DNA of 64,000 bases from Synechocystis sp. PCC 7338 (GTDB lineage Bacteria > Cyanobacteriota > Cyanobacteriia > Cyanobacteriales > Microcystaceae): positions 2,217,488 through 2,281,487 of the forward strand of contig NZ_CP054306.1 in NCBI RefSeq assembly GCF_018282115.1, given 5' to 3'. Shown in pieces: positions 20,060 to 30,629 of this stretch. Numbering within the stretch: position 1 is the stretch's first letter; each line of letters starts with the position of its first letter. The notes below the pieces were generated by a model. That model was not told the DNA's origin. It worked only from the letters and a program-made list of their open reading frames with translations, and made no database searches. A program made the translations under genes and the position numbers.

Positions 20060-20220
20060 GCATTCGACTAGGGTAATTATGATAAAAAAAACTCAAAACT
20101 GAAGTCATACCGGTTCCCGCATTAAGAAAGCTGAGTTAAAGAGAAGTTTTTGGCATCAACCAATATAGCCGCAAACCTATGGGAAAATCCCTTAGATTAT
20201 CTCTTTCATGACCTGCTCCT

Positions 20221-21333
20221 ATGAAACGTCGTCAACTCCTTGGTCAATCGGCGATCGCCGCTGGAACCGCCGCCAGTTTGGTTGCCTGTGGTAAGGCCAC
20301 CACCTCCAATAATCAGGCCACCACTGGAGGAGGACTACCCAATATTCGCTGGCGTATGGTCACCAGTTGGCCCAAATCCCTTGATACCCTCTATGGGGGA
20401 GCCCAGGACTTCTGTGAAGCGATCGCCGCCATGACCGGGGGAAAATTTCGCATCACCCCCTACGCCGCCGGGGAAATTGTGCCGGGGTTAGAAGTCCTAG
20501 ATGCAGTGCAAAATGGCACCGTTGAATGTGGTCATACCGCCAGTTACTACTACATTGGCAAAAATCCGGCCCTGGGCTTTGCCTGTGTAATGCCCTTTGG
20601 TTTAACTGCCCAACAACAAAACGCCTGGCTCTATGCCGGAGGAGGGCTGGAAATGATGCAAAAAGTTTACAGCGATTTTAACATTATTAACTTTCCTGCC
20701 GGTAATACCGGAGCCCAAATGGCCGGTTGGTTTAAAAAACCAGTGGAATCCCTAGCGGATTTGCGGGGCTTAAAAATGCGGATTCCCGGCCTGGGAGGAC
20801 AGGTAATGGCCCAACTAGGGGTCAATGTCCAGGTAATTCCTGGGGGAGAATTGTTTTTAGCCTTAGACCGGGGCACCATTGACGCAGCGGAATGGGTAGG
20901 GCCCTACGACGACGAAAAGTTAGGGCTAAATAAGGCGGCCAAATACTACTATTATCCCGGTTGGTGGGAGCCAGGTCCTAGCTTAGACGTATTGGTAAAC
21001 CAAAGCCAATGGGCGAAATTGCCGCAGGAATATCAAACTATTTTCCAGGAGGCGGCCCGTAGTGCCAATCTATTGATGCTATCCCGTTATGAAACTTTTA
21101 ATAGTATTGCCCTGAAAACATTACTGGATGGAGGAACTATTCTCAAATCATTTTCTCCAGAGATTTTAACAGTGGCCCAGGAGACATCCCAAGCCTTACT
21201 AGCCGAATTTGCCAGCAAAGATGCCCAATTTAAGGAAATTTACCAACAATGGCAAACATTCCGTACCCAAATGTTTAGTTGGAATGCAATTAACGAACTT
21301 AGCTATACAAAATTCGTCGAAAAAGCACCCTAA
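20221..21333 (+). CDS. TRAP-type (DctP family) solute-binding lipoprotein, orphan
   Basis: 370 residues with a twin-arginine start ([15 protein letters not shown]) and a lipobox (LVAC, Cys at about 23), so it is predicted to be a Tat-exported, lipid-anchored periplasmic protein. The mature part has DctP-family features: [37 protein letters not shown] and the substrate-arginine region. It resembles the branch that binds 2-oxo acids or mannitol-like substrates (MVTSWPK... [14 protein letters not shown]). No DctQ or DctM membrane genes are adjacent, so its permease must be elsewhere. It overlaps the next gene's stop by four bases, convergently. Confidence 0.82.
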   Translation: MKRRQLLGQSAIAAGTAASLVACGKATTSNNQATTGGGLPNIRWRMVTSWPKSLDTLYGGAQDFCEAIAAMTGGKFRITPYAAGEIVPGLEVLDAVQNGTVECGHTASYYYIGKNPALGFACVMPFGLTAQQQNAWLYAGGGLEMMQKVYSDFNIINFPAGNTGAQMAGWFKKPVESLADLRGLKMRIPGLGGQVMAQLGVNVQVIPGGELFLALDRGTIDAAEWVGPYDDEKLGLNKAAKYYYYPGWWEPGPSLDVLVNQSQWAKLPQEYQTIFQEAARSANLLMLSRYETFNSIALKTLLDGGTILKSFSPEILTVAQETSQALLAEFASKDAQFKEIYQQWQTFRTQMFSWNAINELSYTKFVEKAP

Positions 21334-23420
21334 CCAAGGCAAAATCTTTGAAAATTACCTTCCGCTAAAAAAGCCGTAATTTCTGCTTCTGAAAGGGGAT
21401 GACTAAACCAATAACCCTGCATTTCTCGACAGCCTAAATCATAGAGGCAACGGGCTTGGGATTCCTCTTCTATACCTTCAGCGATAATGTTTAAGTTAAA
21501 ACCATTGCCCAACAGCAATATGGCTTGAATAATCGCAGCATCTTTGGGAGTGTGGAGAATATCCTTAGTGAAAGAACGATCAATCTTTAGGGTATTGAAA
21601 GGAAAGGTTTTGAGATAGGAAAGGGAAGAATAGCCAGTGCCAAAATCATCCATGGAAAGCCGAATGCCCTGGGATTGGAGCGCATTGAGCAAATTTTGGG
21701 TGGCAGTGACATTCTGCATGACAATGTTTTCGGTAATTTCCACCTCAAGGCGATGGGGAGGCAAAGAAGATTCTTCCAAAATGCGTAAAATTGTTGGCAA
21801 TAAGTCCGGCGCCTGGAACTGTTGGGGAGAAAGATTAATGGCAATGCGAAAATCATCTTCCACCGCCGGAGCCCAGTGATGAAAATGTTGAAAAGCTGTG
21901 CGCATAATCCATTCCCCCACTGGAATAATTAAGCCAGTGGTTTCCAGCAAGCCAATGAACAAACCTGGGGGTACCAAACCCTGAATTGGATGTTGCCAAC
22001 GGATCAGGGCTTCCACTCCACAAAGGCGACCAGCTTGCACATCAATAATCGGTTGGTAATAAAGCAAAAATTCATCTTTTTCCAAGGCTTGGTGCAGGGC
22101 ATGCTCCAGTTGAATCCTTTCTAAATGGTCACTGTTCATGGACTCTTCATAGAAGCAGTATTGCCTACTGCCGATGTCCTTAACTTCGTTTAATGCTACT
22201 CCCACTCGGTTCAGCAAAGTTTCCACGTTATCGCCATGGTTGGGATAACAGGCAATGCCCGCATAGCCCTGGAGGTAAAGGGGATTATTGGCAATGAAAA
22301 ATGGTCTTTTTAGCACCGCCAACAGTCGTCGCACAAAAACTTCAATTTCGTCGAGGTTACGGCAGGATTGAATTAACAGCACAAAAGTATCTCCCCGCCA
22401 ACGACAAAGTAAGTCTTCTAATCTCACATGGGCGGACAATCTCTCAGTGATAATTTTGAGTACTTCATCGGCGACGCTGTGCCCCAATAAATCATTTAAA
22501 GATTGCAGTTCTCGAAAACCTAAAAGCACTAACCCTAAAACACTACTTTGGTTTTGAACGTTACTTAATACTTTGCCCAATTCTTGCTTGAACAAAAAGC
22601 GGTTGGGCAAGTCCGTTAAGGGATCATAAAAAGCCTGGTAATGGATCGATTGTTCAATTACTTTGCGCTCCGTGATATCGAAAATATAACTACGAATAAA
22701 TTGACTTTCGGCAGGGTAGTGAATATGTTGCTCGTAAAACTTATCTCCTATTTGTACCTCTCTAGTGCGTATATAGTAAGTGGGAGCGTCTTCCCGTTGG
22801 GGAATAATATCTCTGAGCAGGGGATGGGTCATGGAATTTTCCCGAATGGAGGGGAATTTTTCCTTAGTAGCAGTGTTCAAATAGGTCAAGTTACCGAAGT
22901 AATCGATCTCCACCATGGGGTAGGGACTATATTCAATACAAGCGGCTAGCTTAGACAATTGTTCGTGGCTCAGTTGGGACAGGTCATCCTCGTGTCCGAT
23001 CAGAGTAATATCCCATTGTTCCTGGGGGAAATGCTCCGACAGATCCGGGGTTAGCCGCTGGCGATCGCCGCCGCCGGAGATAGTATCTTTGGGGTCAGTG
23101 GGGATGGCCTGATAGAAGATTTGAATATCTTCCGATAGGGCGATGACGTCCCCGTGTACCAACTCATAATCTAAATGGGATTCACCATTAACCCACACTC
23201 CATTGCGACTGCGATGACCTTCTAAATCGCCATCAATGATATGGAAGGAAATATCTAGATTAGGATTAATTTTTTTGATTAGGGTGGCGTGACGGCGGGA
23301 AATTTGAGGGGAAGGAATAACAATGGTGTTGCTCGGATGGCGGCCAATGGAATAACAAGAATTTTGTAAACGAATGACCTTCTTAAACGAGGGCGAATCA
23401 ACAACCAATTGATAAAGCAT
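21330..23420 (-). CDS. FHA - PAS-like - GGDEF(degenerate) - EAL signalling protein
   Basis: 696 residues, no membrane segment. An FHA domain at about 20-95 ([20 protein letters not shown]; phosphothreonine reader) is followed by a PAS-like domain (about 165-255, ending FDITERK). A GGDEF domain has the active motif changed to [10 protein letters not shown], so cyclase activity is doubtful. The C-terminal EAL domain is complete: [17 protein letters not shown] and [20 protein letters not shown] infer a cyclic-di-GMP phosphodiesterase whose activity or partners are set by a phosphorylated protein bound to FHA. FHA on a c-di-GMP enzyme is uncommon outside cyanobacteria. Confidence 0.85.
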   Translation of the reverse strand: MLYQLVVDSPSFKKVIRLQNSCYSIGRHPSNTIVIPSPQISRRHATLIKKINPNLDISFHIIDGDLEGHRSRNGVWVNGESHLDYELVHGDVIALSEDIQIFYQAIPTDPKDTISGGGDRQRLTPDLSEHFPQEQWDITLIGHEDDLSQLSHEQLSKLAACIEYSPYPMVEIDYFGNLTYLNTATKEKFPSIRENSMTHPLLRDIIPQREDAPTYYIRTREVQIGDKFYEQHIHYPAESQFIRSYIFDITERKVIEQSIHYQAFYDPLTDLPNRFLFKQELGKVLSNVQNQSSVLGLVLLGFRELQSLNDLLGHSVADEVLKIITERLSAHVRLEDLLCRWRGDTFVLLIQSCRNLDEIEVFVRRLLAVLKRPFFIANNPLYLQGYAGIACYPNHGDNVETLLNRVGVALNEVKDIGSRQYCFYEESMNSDHLERIQLEHALHQALEKDEFLLYYQPIIDVQAGRLCGVEALIRWQHPIQGLVPPGLFIGLLETTGLIIPVGEWIMRTAFQHFHHWAPAVEDDFRIAINLSPQQFQAPDLLPTILRILEESSLPPHRLEVEITENIVMQNVTATQNLLNALQSQGIRLSMDDFGTGYSSLSYLKTFPFNTLKIDRSFTKDILHTPKDAAIIQAILLLGNGFNLNIIAEGIEEESQARCLYDLGCREMQGYWFSHPLSEAEITAFLAEGNFQRFCLG

Positions 23421-23767
23421 AGGAGCGTTACAAGGGAAAAAAGTCGAGCCTGAAGAAAATATAGTCCTAGACAGTGATCATTGTTGTAATTACCGAGCAA
23501 TTATTGATCACCACCCCAACCAGCTACCACTAAGGGTAAATAAGTAAGAGAACAATCTGATTTGTATCCATTGCTGCCATCATTTAATTTCCTCAACCAA
23601 TGGTAGCCTATACAATAATTATTCAGCCACTATATTCTTTGTCCTATTATTGTCAAGCTAGGACAAATTTTTAGAAAAAATCTTGGTTCCCATTCGGTTT
23701 TCCGATCCCAAAGGGGCCCACCAAACCATGGTAAATTCTGGGGAAAGTTGATTCATGTATAAAACCT
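23421..23767. other. Divergent intergenic region upstream of ocp and the EAL gene
   Basis: 347 bp holding the promoters of two divergent genes. I see AT-rich stretches but no confident -35/-10 pair and no RNA gene. A TATAAA sits at 23758-23763, only five bases before the ocp ATG, which is too close for a normal promoter with a leader. Confidence 0.5.
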
Positions 23768-24721
23768 ATGCCATTCACCATTGATTCTGCCCGGGGAATT
23801 TTCCCTAACACCCTAGCTGCGGACGTTGTTCCGGCTACGATCGCCCGTTTTAGCCAACTTAATGCCGAGGATCAGTTGGCATTAATTTGGTTTGCTTACC
23901 TAGAAATGGGTAAAACCCTCACCATTGCCGCCCCTGGGGCCGCCAGCATGCAACTGGCAGAAAATGCCCTCAAGGATATTCAAGCCATGGGCCCCCTCCA
24001 ACAAACCCAGGCCATGTGTGACTTGGCCAACCGGGCTGACACTCCCCTGTGCCGCACCTACGCCAGTTGGTCCCCCAACATTAAATTAGGCTTTTGGTAC
24101 CGCCTAGGCGAATTGATGGAACAGGGTTTTGTTGCTCCCATCCCCTCTGGCTACCAACTCTCCGCCAACGCCAATGCGGTGCTGGCCACTATCCAAGGTT
24201 TAGAATCCGGTCAACAGATTACCGTATTACGGAACGCGGTGGTGGACATGGGCTTCACTGCTGGTCAAGATACCAAACGCATTGCCGAGCCTGTAGTTCC
24301 TCCCCAAGACACCGCCAGCCGCACTAAAGTTTCCATTGAAGGGGTAACCAATGCCACTGTTCTCAATTACATGGACAACCTCAATGCCAATGATTTTGAG
24401 ACCTTAATTGAACTATTTACCCCCGACGGTGCTCTACAACCTCCCTTCCAACGGCCCATTGTTGGCAAAGAAAATGTGCTCCGCTTTTTCCAGGAAGAGT
24501 GCCAAAACCTGAAATTGATCCCGGAACGGGGCGTTACTGAACCGGCAGAAGATGGTTTCACCCAAATTAAAGTTACCGGTAAGGTGCAAACTCCTTGGTT
24601 TGGTGGCAAAGTGGGCATGAACATTGCCTGGCGTTTCCTCCTCAACCCCGAAGGAAAAATTTTCTTTGTGGCGATCGACCTGCTGGCTTCCCCTAAAGAA
24701 TTACTCAATTTTGCTCGCTAG
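23768..24721 (+). CDS. ocp: Orange carotenoid protein (OCP)
   Basis: Blue-green-light-activated carotenoid protein that quenches phycobilisomes and singlet oxygen. The 317-residue product has the N-terminal all-helical carotenoid domain, an exposed linker (about 160-185) and the C-terminal NTF2-like domain. Key residues are all present: Y44 and W110 around the carotenoid ring, Y201 and W288 (keto hydrogen bonds), and the R155-E244 salt bridge. Compared with PCC 6803 from memory, the linker reads GQDTKRIAEP rather than GKDGKRIAEP, and a few other positions differ. It is followed 155 bp later by frp, the usual pair. Confidence 0.98.
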   Translation: MPFTIDSARGIFPNTLAADVVPATIARFSQLNAEDQLALIWFAYLEMGKTLTIAAPGAASMQLAENALKDIQAMGPLQQTQAMCDLANRADTPLCRTYASWSPNIKLGFWYRLGELMEQGFVAPIPSGYQLSANANAVLATIQGLESGQQITVLRNAVVDMGFTAGQDTKRIAEPVVPPQDTASRTKVSIEGVTNATVLNYMDNLNANDFETLIELFTPDGALQPPFQRPIVGKENVLRFFQEECQNLKLIPERGVTEPAEDGFTQIKVTGKVQTPWFGGKVGMNIAWRFLLNPEGKIFFVAIDLLASPKELLNFAR

Positions 24722-24876
24722 AATAACTCCTCTGGGCTTTTTGTCTTTCCCCCAGGTGAAGACCATCAGCGGAAGGATAATCAGCCAAAATACTAATAAA
24801 TGTGGGTTTCTCGTTGCAGAGCAAGCTCACTTTTTTTATTATGGTAATGATAATTACAAATCAATATCATAAGTTA

Positions 24877-25206
24877 ATGTTACAAACCGCTGAAGCACCT
24901 TGGTCCCAAACTGAAACCCAGTCTGCCCACGCCCTTTTCCGAAAGGCCTATGAGAGAGAATTAGATGGGCTGTTGGCAACGGTGCAAGCCCAGGCTTCCC
25001 AGATTACGAAGATCGATGACCTTTGGAAACTCCACGATTTTTTGAGTGCAAAACGCCACGAAATAGATGGGAAATACGATGATCGCCAGTCGGTGATTAT
25101 TTTTGTCTTTGCCCAACTGTTGAAGGAAGGTCTGGTGCAGGCAGAGGAGTTAACGTTTTTGGCTCCTGATAAGCAATCTAAAATCAAGGCCTTGGCTCGC
25201 CTGTGA
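24877..25206 (+). CDS. frp: Fluorescence recovery protein (FRP)
   Basis: Helical dimer that binds active OCP and speeds its return to the orange form, detaching it from the phycobilisome. The ATG at 24877 gives 109 residues (MLQTAEAPWSQ...), matching the experimentally supported short form in PCC 6803 from memory. The frame is open to an ATG at 24802 which would add 25 residues, but that longer form is probably not used. The functional cluster W50, H53, D54 and R60 (DLWKLHDFLSAKR) is intact. It is convergent with ribBA, the stops 12 bp apart. Confidence 0.95.
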   Translation: MLQTAEAPWSQTETQSAHALFRKAYERELDGLLATVQAQASQITKIDDLWKLHDFLSAKRHEIDGKYDDRQSVIIFVFAQLLKEGLVQAEELTFLAPDKQSKIKALARL

Positions 25207-25217
25207 ATCCCGGTAAA

Positions 25218-26912
25218 TCACTGCTCCATAGCTTTGCCATAGGTATAAACCGTTTGACACTGCCATTGGTCTAGGGCATCAGCAGTTAGATCGGCAAAAG
25301 CTAAATTTTCCCGATCTAAACTGACCTGGAGGGTTTCCATGGGGTCTTCCCCTTGGGCCACCAGGAAGGCCAGGGCCTGTAGGTCTGGCCATTCTTTTAG
25401 TTGGACGAGGAAATCTTTCACCAAAGCAGGGTAGGGAGAATGAGAGTTTGTTTGCCAGGGCTGGCCCGACGGTAAATTTTGGTCTAGGCCGACGTGGAAA
25501 ATGAGACCGTTTTTACCAAATAGGGCGATCGCCACGGGTCGGTTATCTTCATGCACCATCAGGGGAGTTCCCTGCAATAGGGCCCGGATTTTTTCTAATT
25601 TTTCGTACCGTTGCTGGGCTGAAGCTAAATTGGGAGCAAATTTGACGGCGATCGCCAGCAGATAGGTTTTGACTAACCAGTGCCCTAATTTTTCCGCTTT
25701 GGTGGTCAGGTAATGAGAGTTATAGTCGTTGGCTTCGATTAACAGGGGTACCCGTTCGACAATTTCCAACCCATAGCCTTTTAGTCCGGCAATTTTCCGG
25801 GGATTGTTGGTGATCAAGCGGATTTGTTTGACCCCCAGATCGTTGAGCATTTGCGCCCCCATGCCGTAATCCCGCAGATCCGCTGGAAAACCTAGCCGTT
25901 CGTTGGCTTCCACAGTGTCGTAGCCCAAATCCTGCAGAGAATAGGCTTTGAGCTTGTTGACCAAACCTATACCCCGGCCTTCCTGGCGGAGATAAACCAC
26001 CACTCCCAAGCCGTGGTTTTCCAGCATTTTAAGGGCCGCTTGCAGTTGCATGCGACAGTCACAACGGAGGGACCCCAGGGCATCCCCCGTCAAACATTCT
26101 GAGTGCATACGCACCATCACCGGCTGTTGACCAAAGGCCGCAGGATCGCCCTTCACAATGGCAATGTGTTCTGTTTGGTCTAATAAATTGCGGTAGGCAT
26201 AGAGCTTAAACTCCCCAAACTGGCTGGGAAACTGACAAATGGTTTCCCGTTGCACAAAACGGTCGTGCTGGAGGCGGTAACTGATTAAATCGGCAATGCT
26301 GATCAGTTTGAGATCATATTTGCGAGCATACTCCACCAATTCTGGTAAGCGGGCCATGGAGCCGTCGGCATTTTGAATTTCGCAAATTACCCCTGCCGGA
26401 TAGAGCCCTGCCAAGCGGGATAAGTCCACTGCGGCCTCCGTGTGGCCAGCCCGTTTCAGTACTCCCCCAGTTTTGGCCCGTAGAGGGAAAATGTGCCCAG
26501 GGCGAGAAAGATCTTCCGGGCGAGTGACGGGGTTAATGGCAATCTGGATCGTCCGGGCCCGGTCTTCAGCGGAAATACCTGTGGTTACACCTAGATGGGG
26601 AGCCGCATCAATACTGACAGTGAAAGCGGTTTGGTTGCTGTCAGTGTTTTTACTGACCATCAAGGGCAAATCTAATTCGTCCAGGCGATCGCCAGTCATG
26701 GCCAAGCAGATCAATCCCCGGGCTTCCACAGCCATAAAGTTGACCAGAGAAGGGGTGGCAAATTGGGCCGCACAAATTAGATCCCCTTCATTTTCCCGAT
26801 TTTCGTCGTCCACCACCACCACGGCCTTGCCCGCTTTAATATCAGCTAGGGCCGCATCAATGGCATCGAACATCGGTAAATCGGACAGGACATGGGGGAC
26901 AGAAACGTTCAA
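25218..26912 (-). CDS. ribBA: Bifunctional RibBA: DHBP synthase / GTP cyclohydrolase II
   Basis: Makes both riboflavin precursors. The N-terminal DHBP synthase (about 10-210) has [12 protein letters not shown] and [13 protein letters not shown]. The C-terminal GTP cyclohydrolase II (about 215-405) has the zinc cysteines in [20 protein letters not shown] and the RQEGRGIGL loop. A third region of about 155 residues (from about 410 to 564) follows that is not part of the canonical RibBA of about 400 residues. It lacks a recognised domain. The extension also occurs in cyanobacterial relatives as I recall. Start at 26912 gives a normal RibB N-terminus. Confidence 0.93.
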   Translation of the reverse strand: MNVSVPHVLSDLPMFDAIDAALADIKAGKAVVVVDDENRENEGDLICAAQFATPSLVNFMAVEARGLICLAMTGDRLDELDLPLMVSKNTDSNQTAFTVSIDAAPHLGVTTGISAEDRARTIQIAINPVTRPEDLSRPGHIFPLRAKTGGVLKRAGHTEAAVDLSRLAGLYPAGVICEIQNADGSMARLPELVEYARKYDLKLISIADLISYRLQHDRFVQRETICQFPSQFGEFKLYAYRNLLDQTEHIAIVKGDPAAFGQQPVMVRMHSECLTGDALGSLRCDCRMQLQAALKMLENHGLGVVVYLRQEGRGIGLVNKLKAYSLQDLGYDTVEANERLGFPADLRDYGMGAQMLNDLGVKQIRLITNNPRKIAGLKGYGLEIVERVPLLIEANDYNSHYLTTKAEKLGHWLVKTYLLAIAVKFAPNLASAQQRYEKLEKIRALLQGTPLMVHEDNRPVAIALFGKNGLIFHVGLDQNLPSGQPWQTNSHSPYPALVKDFLVQLKEWPDLQALAFLVAQGEDPMETLQVSLDRENLAFADLTADALDQWQCQTVYTYGKAMEQ

Positions 26913-27145
26913 GGTGCAGAAAAGGAAAAAGTTAAACTTAGAGAAGTTGGCAGGGAATGGACCACGGTGGCCACAGGCCGCCCATTGGTCGAAACACCCC
27001 CGCCCTATTGACTATTTTAGAGCTTTTCTGGGGATGCCTTGGCTCTATTGCCTTGGAGGATTAATTTCTGTGGAAAAAGGAAACTTATTTTGCCTTGGTG
27101 GGAGTCCTATGATGGAAAGCGCCCTGGTTTCGCTGGCCCCCATCC

Positions 27146-27877
27146 ATGATTGACCGCGAATTTTTACTTGACCCCAATTCCCAGTCCCCATCCGACCTTT
27201 CCTTGGTTAAAAATCGCCATTGGTTAGCTTCCCCTTGGCCCTGGACCCTGGCGATCGCCGTTTTGTTGGGCTGGGGAGGCATGGCTCTGTGGCAGTCCCC
27301 TTGGTCGAGGCTAAAACTGCCTTCTTTTTCCAGTGCAGTGGAAATTGCTCCCTTAGTGATGGAAGGGGGAGATCCCTATCTACGGGCCCTAATGCGCACC
27401 ATCAGCGCCAGTGAAGCCAACACAGCCCAGCCCTATAACGTCATTTATGGGGGACAGCATGTGCGGGACTTGAGCGAACATCCCAACCGTTGCGTCAAAA
27501 TTTTTATGGGGCCGAATCGAGGCAATTGCAGTACGGCCTCTGGACGTTACCAATTTTTGAATACCACCTGGGCTGAAAAAGCGGGTAAATATCATCCCCA
27601 GCCCCAGAAATTTTTGCTCTGGAAAAATTACAGCTTTGAGCCGGAGTACCAAGACCAAGTGCTTTACCGTTGGCTCGCCGATACCAAGGCCTGGGGAATG
27701 GATATTGGGGCCCAATTACGGGCGGGCAATCTAGACCAGGTTTTGCGCCATCTTTCCCCGACTTGGACTAGTTTGGGCTACGGTATTGAGGATAACGTCA
27801 TGACTAAGCGTCTGCCGGAACTTTACCAACGGTTGTTGGAAGAGGAATTACTTTTGACCCACCATCACCAGGATTGA
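27146..27877 (+). CDS. Membrane-anchored lambda-lysozyme-like (GH104-type) glycosidase
   Basis: 243 residues. A transmembrane anchor at about 31-50 (WPWTLAIAVLLGWGGMALWQ) precedes a domain resembling the lambda R endolysin: SASEANTAQPYNVIYGG with the candidate catalytic Glu, DLSEHPNR, ASGRYQFLNTTWAE and LSPTWTSLGYG. Lambda R is a lytic transglycosylase, so the likely job is peptidoglycan cleavage at the outer face of the inner membrane. This is a cell-wall remodelling role rather than phage lysis, since no holin or phage gene is near. It is convergent with hisF. Confidence 0.75.
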   Translation: MIDREFLLDPNSQSPSDLSLVKNRHWLASPWPWTLAIAVLLGWGGMALWQSPWSRLKLPSFSSAVEIAPLVMEGGDPYLRALMRTISASEANTAQPYNVIYGGQHVRDLSEHPNRCVKIFMGPNRGNCSTASGRYQFLNTTWAEKAGKYHPQPQKFLLWKNYSFEPEYQDQVLYRWLADTKAWGMDIGAQLRAGNLDQVLRHLSPTWTSLGYGIEDNVMTKRLPELYQRLLEEELLLTHHHQD

Positions 27878-27907
27878 GGACATTTGGCAAAAGCAGGGAA
27901 TCTTTTT

Positions 27908-28705
27908 CTAGTCACCCCCTTGGCCAAGGACCGCAGCGTGCCTGACTGGAATTTGTCTCGCCTGTAAAAAGGCTTTCAACTCCCCAATGGTTAGTTGGCC
28001 ATAGTGCAACAGGGAAGCCAACAGCGCCGCTTCAGCCTTACCTTCCGTAAACGCTTCATACACGTGCTGACAATTACCCGCCCCCCCGGAAGCAATCACC
28101 GGGATTTCCACTCGTTCGGCGATCGCTGCTGTGAGGGCTAGATCATAGCCTGCTTGGGTACCATCCCCATCCATGCTAGTGACCAGCAATTCCCCCGCTC
28201 CCCGTTGGGCCACTTCCTCTGCCCAGGCGATCGCATCTAAACCCGTATTTTCTCGGCCACCCCGCACATACACATCCCACCCAGGATTGTCCGCATCTAG
28301 CCGACGACGGGCATCGATCGCCACCACAATACATTGCCGGCCAAACCTATCACTGGCCCGACTAATAAAATCCGGATCCCTTACAGCGGAGGAATTCACA
28401 CTCACCTTATCTGCTCCAGCCCGGAGCAAATTTTTGATATGCTCTAACGTGGAAATGCCACCGCCCACTGTGAGGGGAATGAAGACCTCTTCCGCCGTGC
28501 GATAGACCACATCAATGATGGTGTCCCGTTGTTCATGGGTAGCAGTGATGTCCAAAAACACCAATTCGTCCGCCCCCGCTTCGTTATAAGCCCGGGCTAA
28601 CTCCACCGGATCCCCTGCATCCTGGAGATCAACAAAATTGATGCCTTTGACCACCCGCCCTGCATTGACATCTAAACAAGGCAAAATCCGTTTTGCTAAG
28701 GTCAT
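27908..28705 (-). CDS. hisF: Imidazole glycerol phosphate synthase subunit HisF
   Basis: Cyclase half of IGP synthase in histidine synthesis; uses ammonia from HisH to make IGP and AICAR. The 265-residue TIM barrel has the catalytic Asp pair in PCLDVNAGR (about D11) and VVAIDARR (about D130), and the phosphate-binding GGGIST and ASGGAGN. HisH is not adjacent. A few residues longer than average at the C-terminus. Confidence 0.97.
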   Translation of the reverse strand: MTLAKRILPCLDVNAGRVVKGINFVDLQDAGDPVELARAYNEAGADELVFLDITATHEQRDTIIDVVYRTAEEVFIPLTVGGGISTLEHIKNLLRAGADKVSVNSSAVRDPDFISRASDRFGRQCIVVAIDARRRLDADNPGWDVYVRGGRENTGLDAIAWAEEVAQRGAGELLVTSMDGDGTQAGYDLALTAAIAERVEIPVIASGGAGNCQHVYEAFTEGKAEAALLASLLHYGQLTIGELKAFLQARQIPVRHAAVLGQGGD

Positions 28706-28861
28706 GGCTATTTTTCCCGAAAACTATAATCACCGGCCAACCTTTGACTAGATTTGATTAGAGTTGATGCAAAACCTAGCAAAATTGAGGACGGCATAGG
28801 GATAATACCATCAATCCCCTTGGCCCATTCAGTCTAACTTTCTCCACTTTGCCCAACCATT

Positions 28862-30295
28862 GTGACTAATCCCTTTTTAAATTTAACCTACGAACCAGCC
28901 CTAGAATCCTTGGGCAATGAATTTTTCGATGCGGTGCCAGCGGGCACTTTTCCTGAGCATAAACTGAGATTCCGTAATGATCGTCTTTTGCCGATGTTGG
29001 ATCTAGAGCCGAGTCAGGTTAAGGATGATGATTTTGTGGAAGCTTTCGGTTTATTCCATGGGGTAAGACCATTTTTAGCCCTGCGCTACCACGGTTACCA
29101 ATTTGGTGAATATAACCCCAATTTGGGCGACGGTCGGGGTTTCCTCTACGGCCAAGTGCGGGGAGTAAACGGGGAATTATTCGATTTTGGCACCAAAGGC
29201 TCTGGTCAGACTCCCTACTCCAGGGGTGGTGACGGCCGTTTAACCCTCAAAGGTGGGGTGCGAGAAGTGTTGGCCGCTGAAGCCCTACACCGTTTGGGAG
29301 TTAATACTTCCCGCTGTTTGAGTTTGGTGGAAACAGGGGATGCCCTCTGGCGGGGGGATGAACCTTCCCCTACCCGGGCTTCGGTAATGATCCGCTTTAG
29401 CCGCTCCCATATTCGCTTTGGCACCTTTGAGCGACTCCATTACCACCACCAACCAGAACAGATTCGGCAATTACTGGATCATGTTATCCAGACCTACTAC
29501 CCAGAGATTTCTGCCCCCAGCCTCGATAGTTCAGCCCATATTGTCTTTTTCCAAGCTTTGGTGGAACGGGTGGCCAAGTTAGTAGCCCAGTGGATGGCGG
29601 CGGGCTTTTGCCATGGGGTATTGAACACCGACAACATGTCCATCACGGGGGAAAGTTTTGATTACGGCCCCTACGGTTTTGTGCCCACCTACGATTTAAA
29701 TTTCATTGCTGCCTATTTTGACTATGGTGGTCGCTACCGTTTTGGTAATCAACCGGCTGTGTGCCGCTGGAATTTAGAACGTTTGCAAGCGGCCTTGACT
29801 TCTGTTGTTCCCAGTAAAGCCATGGCCGAGGTATTGGAAGACTATGAAAGGATTTATTTAGGTCATTACATCACTTTGATGGCCCAGCGCCTTGGCCTTT
29901 CCCCAACCCTTGGCGATCGCCTAGACCCAGAGTTACGGGAAAAATTAGTGGGTCAAACCCTGCAATGTTTAGCCCAAAGCCAATGGAGCTACCCGGAATT
30001 CTTTGCCCAATTGCGGCTTAATTTCAGCTCTAGTTGGCAGGATAATGCCGATTTGATTTTGGAAAATGTCGATTTACTCGGTGCGGATTGGTCAACTTGG
30101 CGATCGATATACCAACAAGTCTTGAAGCAACTATCTCCGGAATCCTTGGCCACAGTGCCCACGGTGCTTGAGCAGGCTAACCTCCTTACCGATCTACTCC
30201 GTCCCCGCATTGAAACCATTTGGGAGGCGATCGCCGAAGATGACGATTGGCAACCCTTCAATGAATTGGTACACAAATTGCAAACCGGGCAGTGA
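28862..30295 (+). CDS. selO: SelO/YdiU-family pseudokinase (protein AMPylase)
   Basis: SelO proteins transfer AMP from ATP to Ser/Thr/Tyr of other proteins, with a flipped kinase fold, and act in redox stress. The 477-residue product has the hallmark stretches ALRYHGYQFGEYNPNLGDGR, FGTKGSGQTPYSRGGDGR and GVLNTDNMSITGESFDYGPY (with the catalytic Asn/Asp). The start is GTG at 28862. There is no terminal selenocysteine or Cys-rich tail, as in most bacterial members. No neighbour suggests its targets. Confidence 0.9.
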   Translation: MTNPFLNLTYEPALESLGNEFFDAVPAGTFPEHKLRFRNDRLLPMLDLEPSQVKDDDFVEAFGLFHGVRPFLALRYHGYQFGEYNPNLGDGRGFLYGQVRGVNGELFDFGTKGSGQTPYSRGGDGRLTLKGGVREVLAAEALHRLGVNTSRCLSLVETGDALWRGDEPSPTRASVMIRFSRSHIRFGTFERLHYHHQPEQIRQLLDHVIQTYYPEISAPSLDSSAHIVFFQALVERVAKLVAQWMAAGFCHGVLNTDNMSITGESFDYGPYGFVPTYDLNFIAAYFDYGGRYRFGNQPAVCRWNLERLQAALTSVVPSKAMAEVLEDYERIYLGHYITLMAQRLGLSPTLGDRLDPELREKLVGQTLQCLAQSQWSYPEFFAQLRLNFSSSWQDNADLILENVDLLGADWSTWRSIYQQVLKQLSPESLATVPTVLEQANLLTDLLRPRIETIWEAIAEDDDWQPFNELVHKLQTGQ

Positions 30296-30422
30296 CCTTG
30301 GGGAATATTGGTATTTTCGGAAACCATCAGCCCACAAGGGACTAGCTCAACCATCGAAAACTCAACTTGGGTAAACCTTCAGAGTATGATGGGAGGACGT
30401 TGTGACCCTCCAGGAGCAAAAA

Positions 30423-30629
30423 ATGTTTGGATTAGGTTGGCCAGAAATTCTGCTGATTTTAGGGGTAGTAATCATCATTTTTGGTCCCAAGAGAATTCCG
30501 GAGTTGGGGGGAGCACTGGGCAAAACCCTACGGGGCTTCAAAGAGGAGTTGCAAACCCAGGATGTGGATAGCACTGAAGTGGTAGATGTAGACCTAGAGG
30601 AGAGCGATACTGCGGCCAGCAAGAAATAA
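30423..30629 (+). CDS. tatA: Twin-arginine translocase subunit TatA/E
   Basis: 68-residue pore-forming subunit of the Tat export system. It has one N-terminal helix (FGLGWPEILLILGVVIIIFGP), the conserved FGP-K-R-I-P-E-L hinge and an amphipathic helix (LGGALGKTLRGFKEEL), then an acidic tail. The ATG at 30423 has GGAG ten bases upstream; a GTG at 30402 in the same frame is less likely. The stop overlaps the start of the next gene by one base (TAATG). A Tat-dependent lipoprotein is encoded 9 kb away in this window. Confidence 0.95.
   Translation: MFGLGWPEILLILGVVIIIFGPKRIPELGGALGKTLRGFKEELQTQDVDSTEVVDVDLEESDTAASKK

Noticed and set aside
23758-23763. TATAAA just before ocp
   Set aside because: Only five bases from the ATG, with no -35 partner; not called as a promoter.
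24802-24876. Longer FRP form
   Set aside because: Known short form begins MLQTAEAPW; the extra 25 residues are not conserved in FRP.
28862-30295. Selenocysteine in SelO
   Set aside because: No in-frame TGA near the end and no SECIS-like feature; the frame ends normally.
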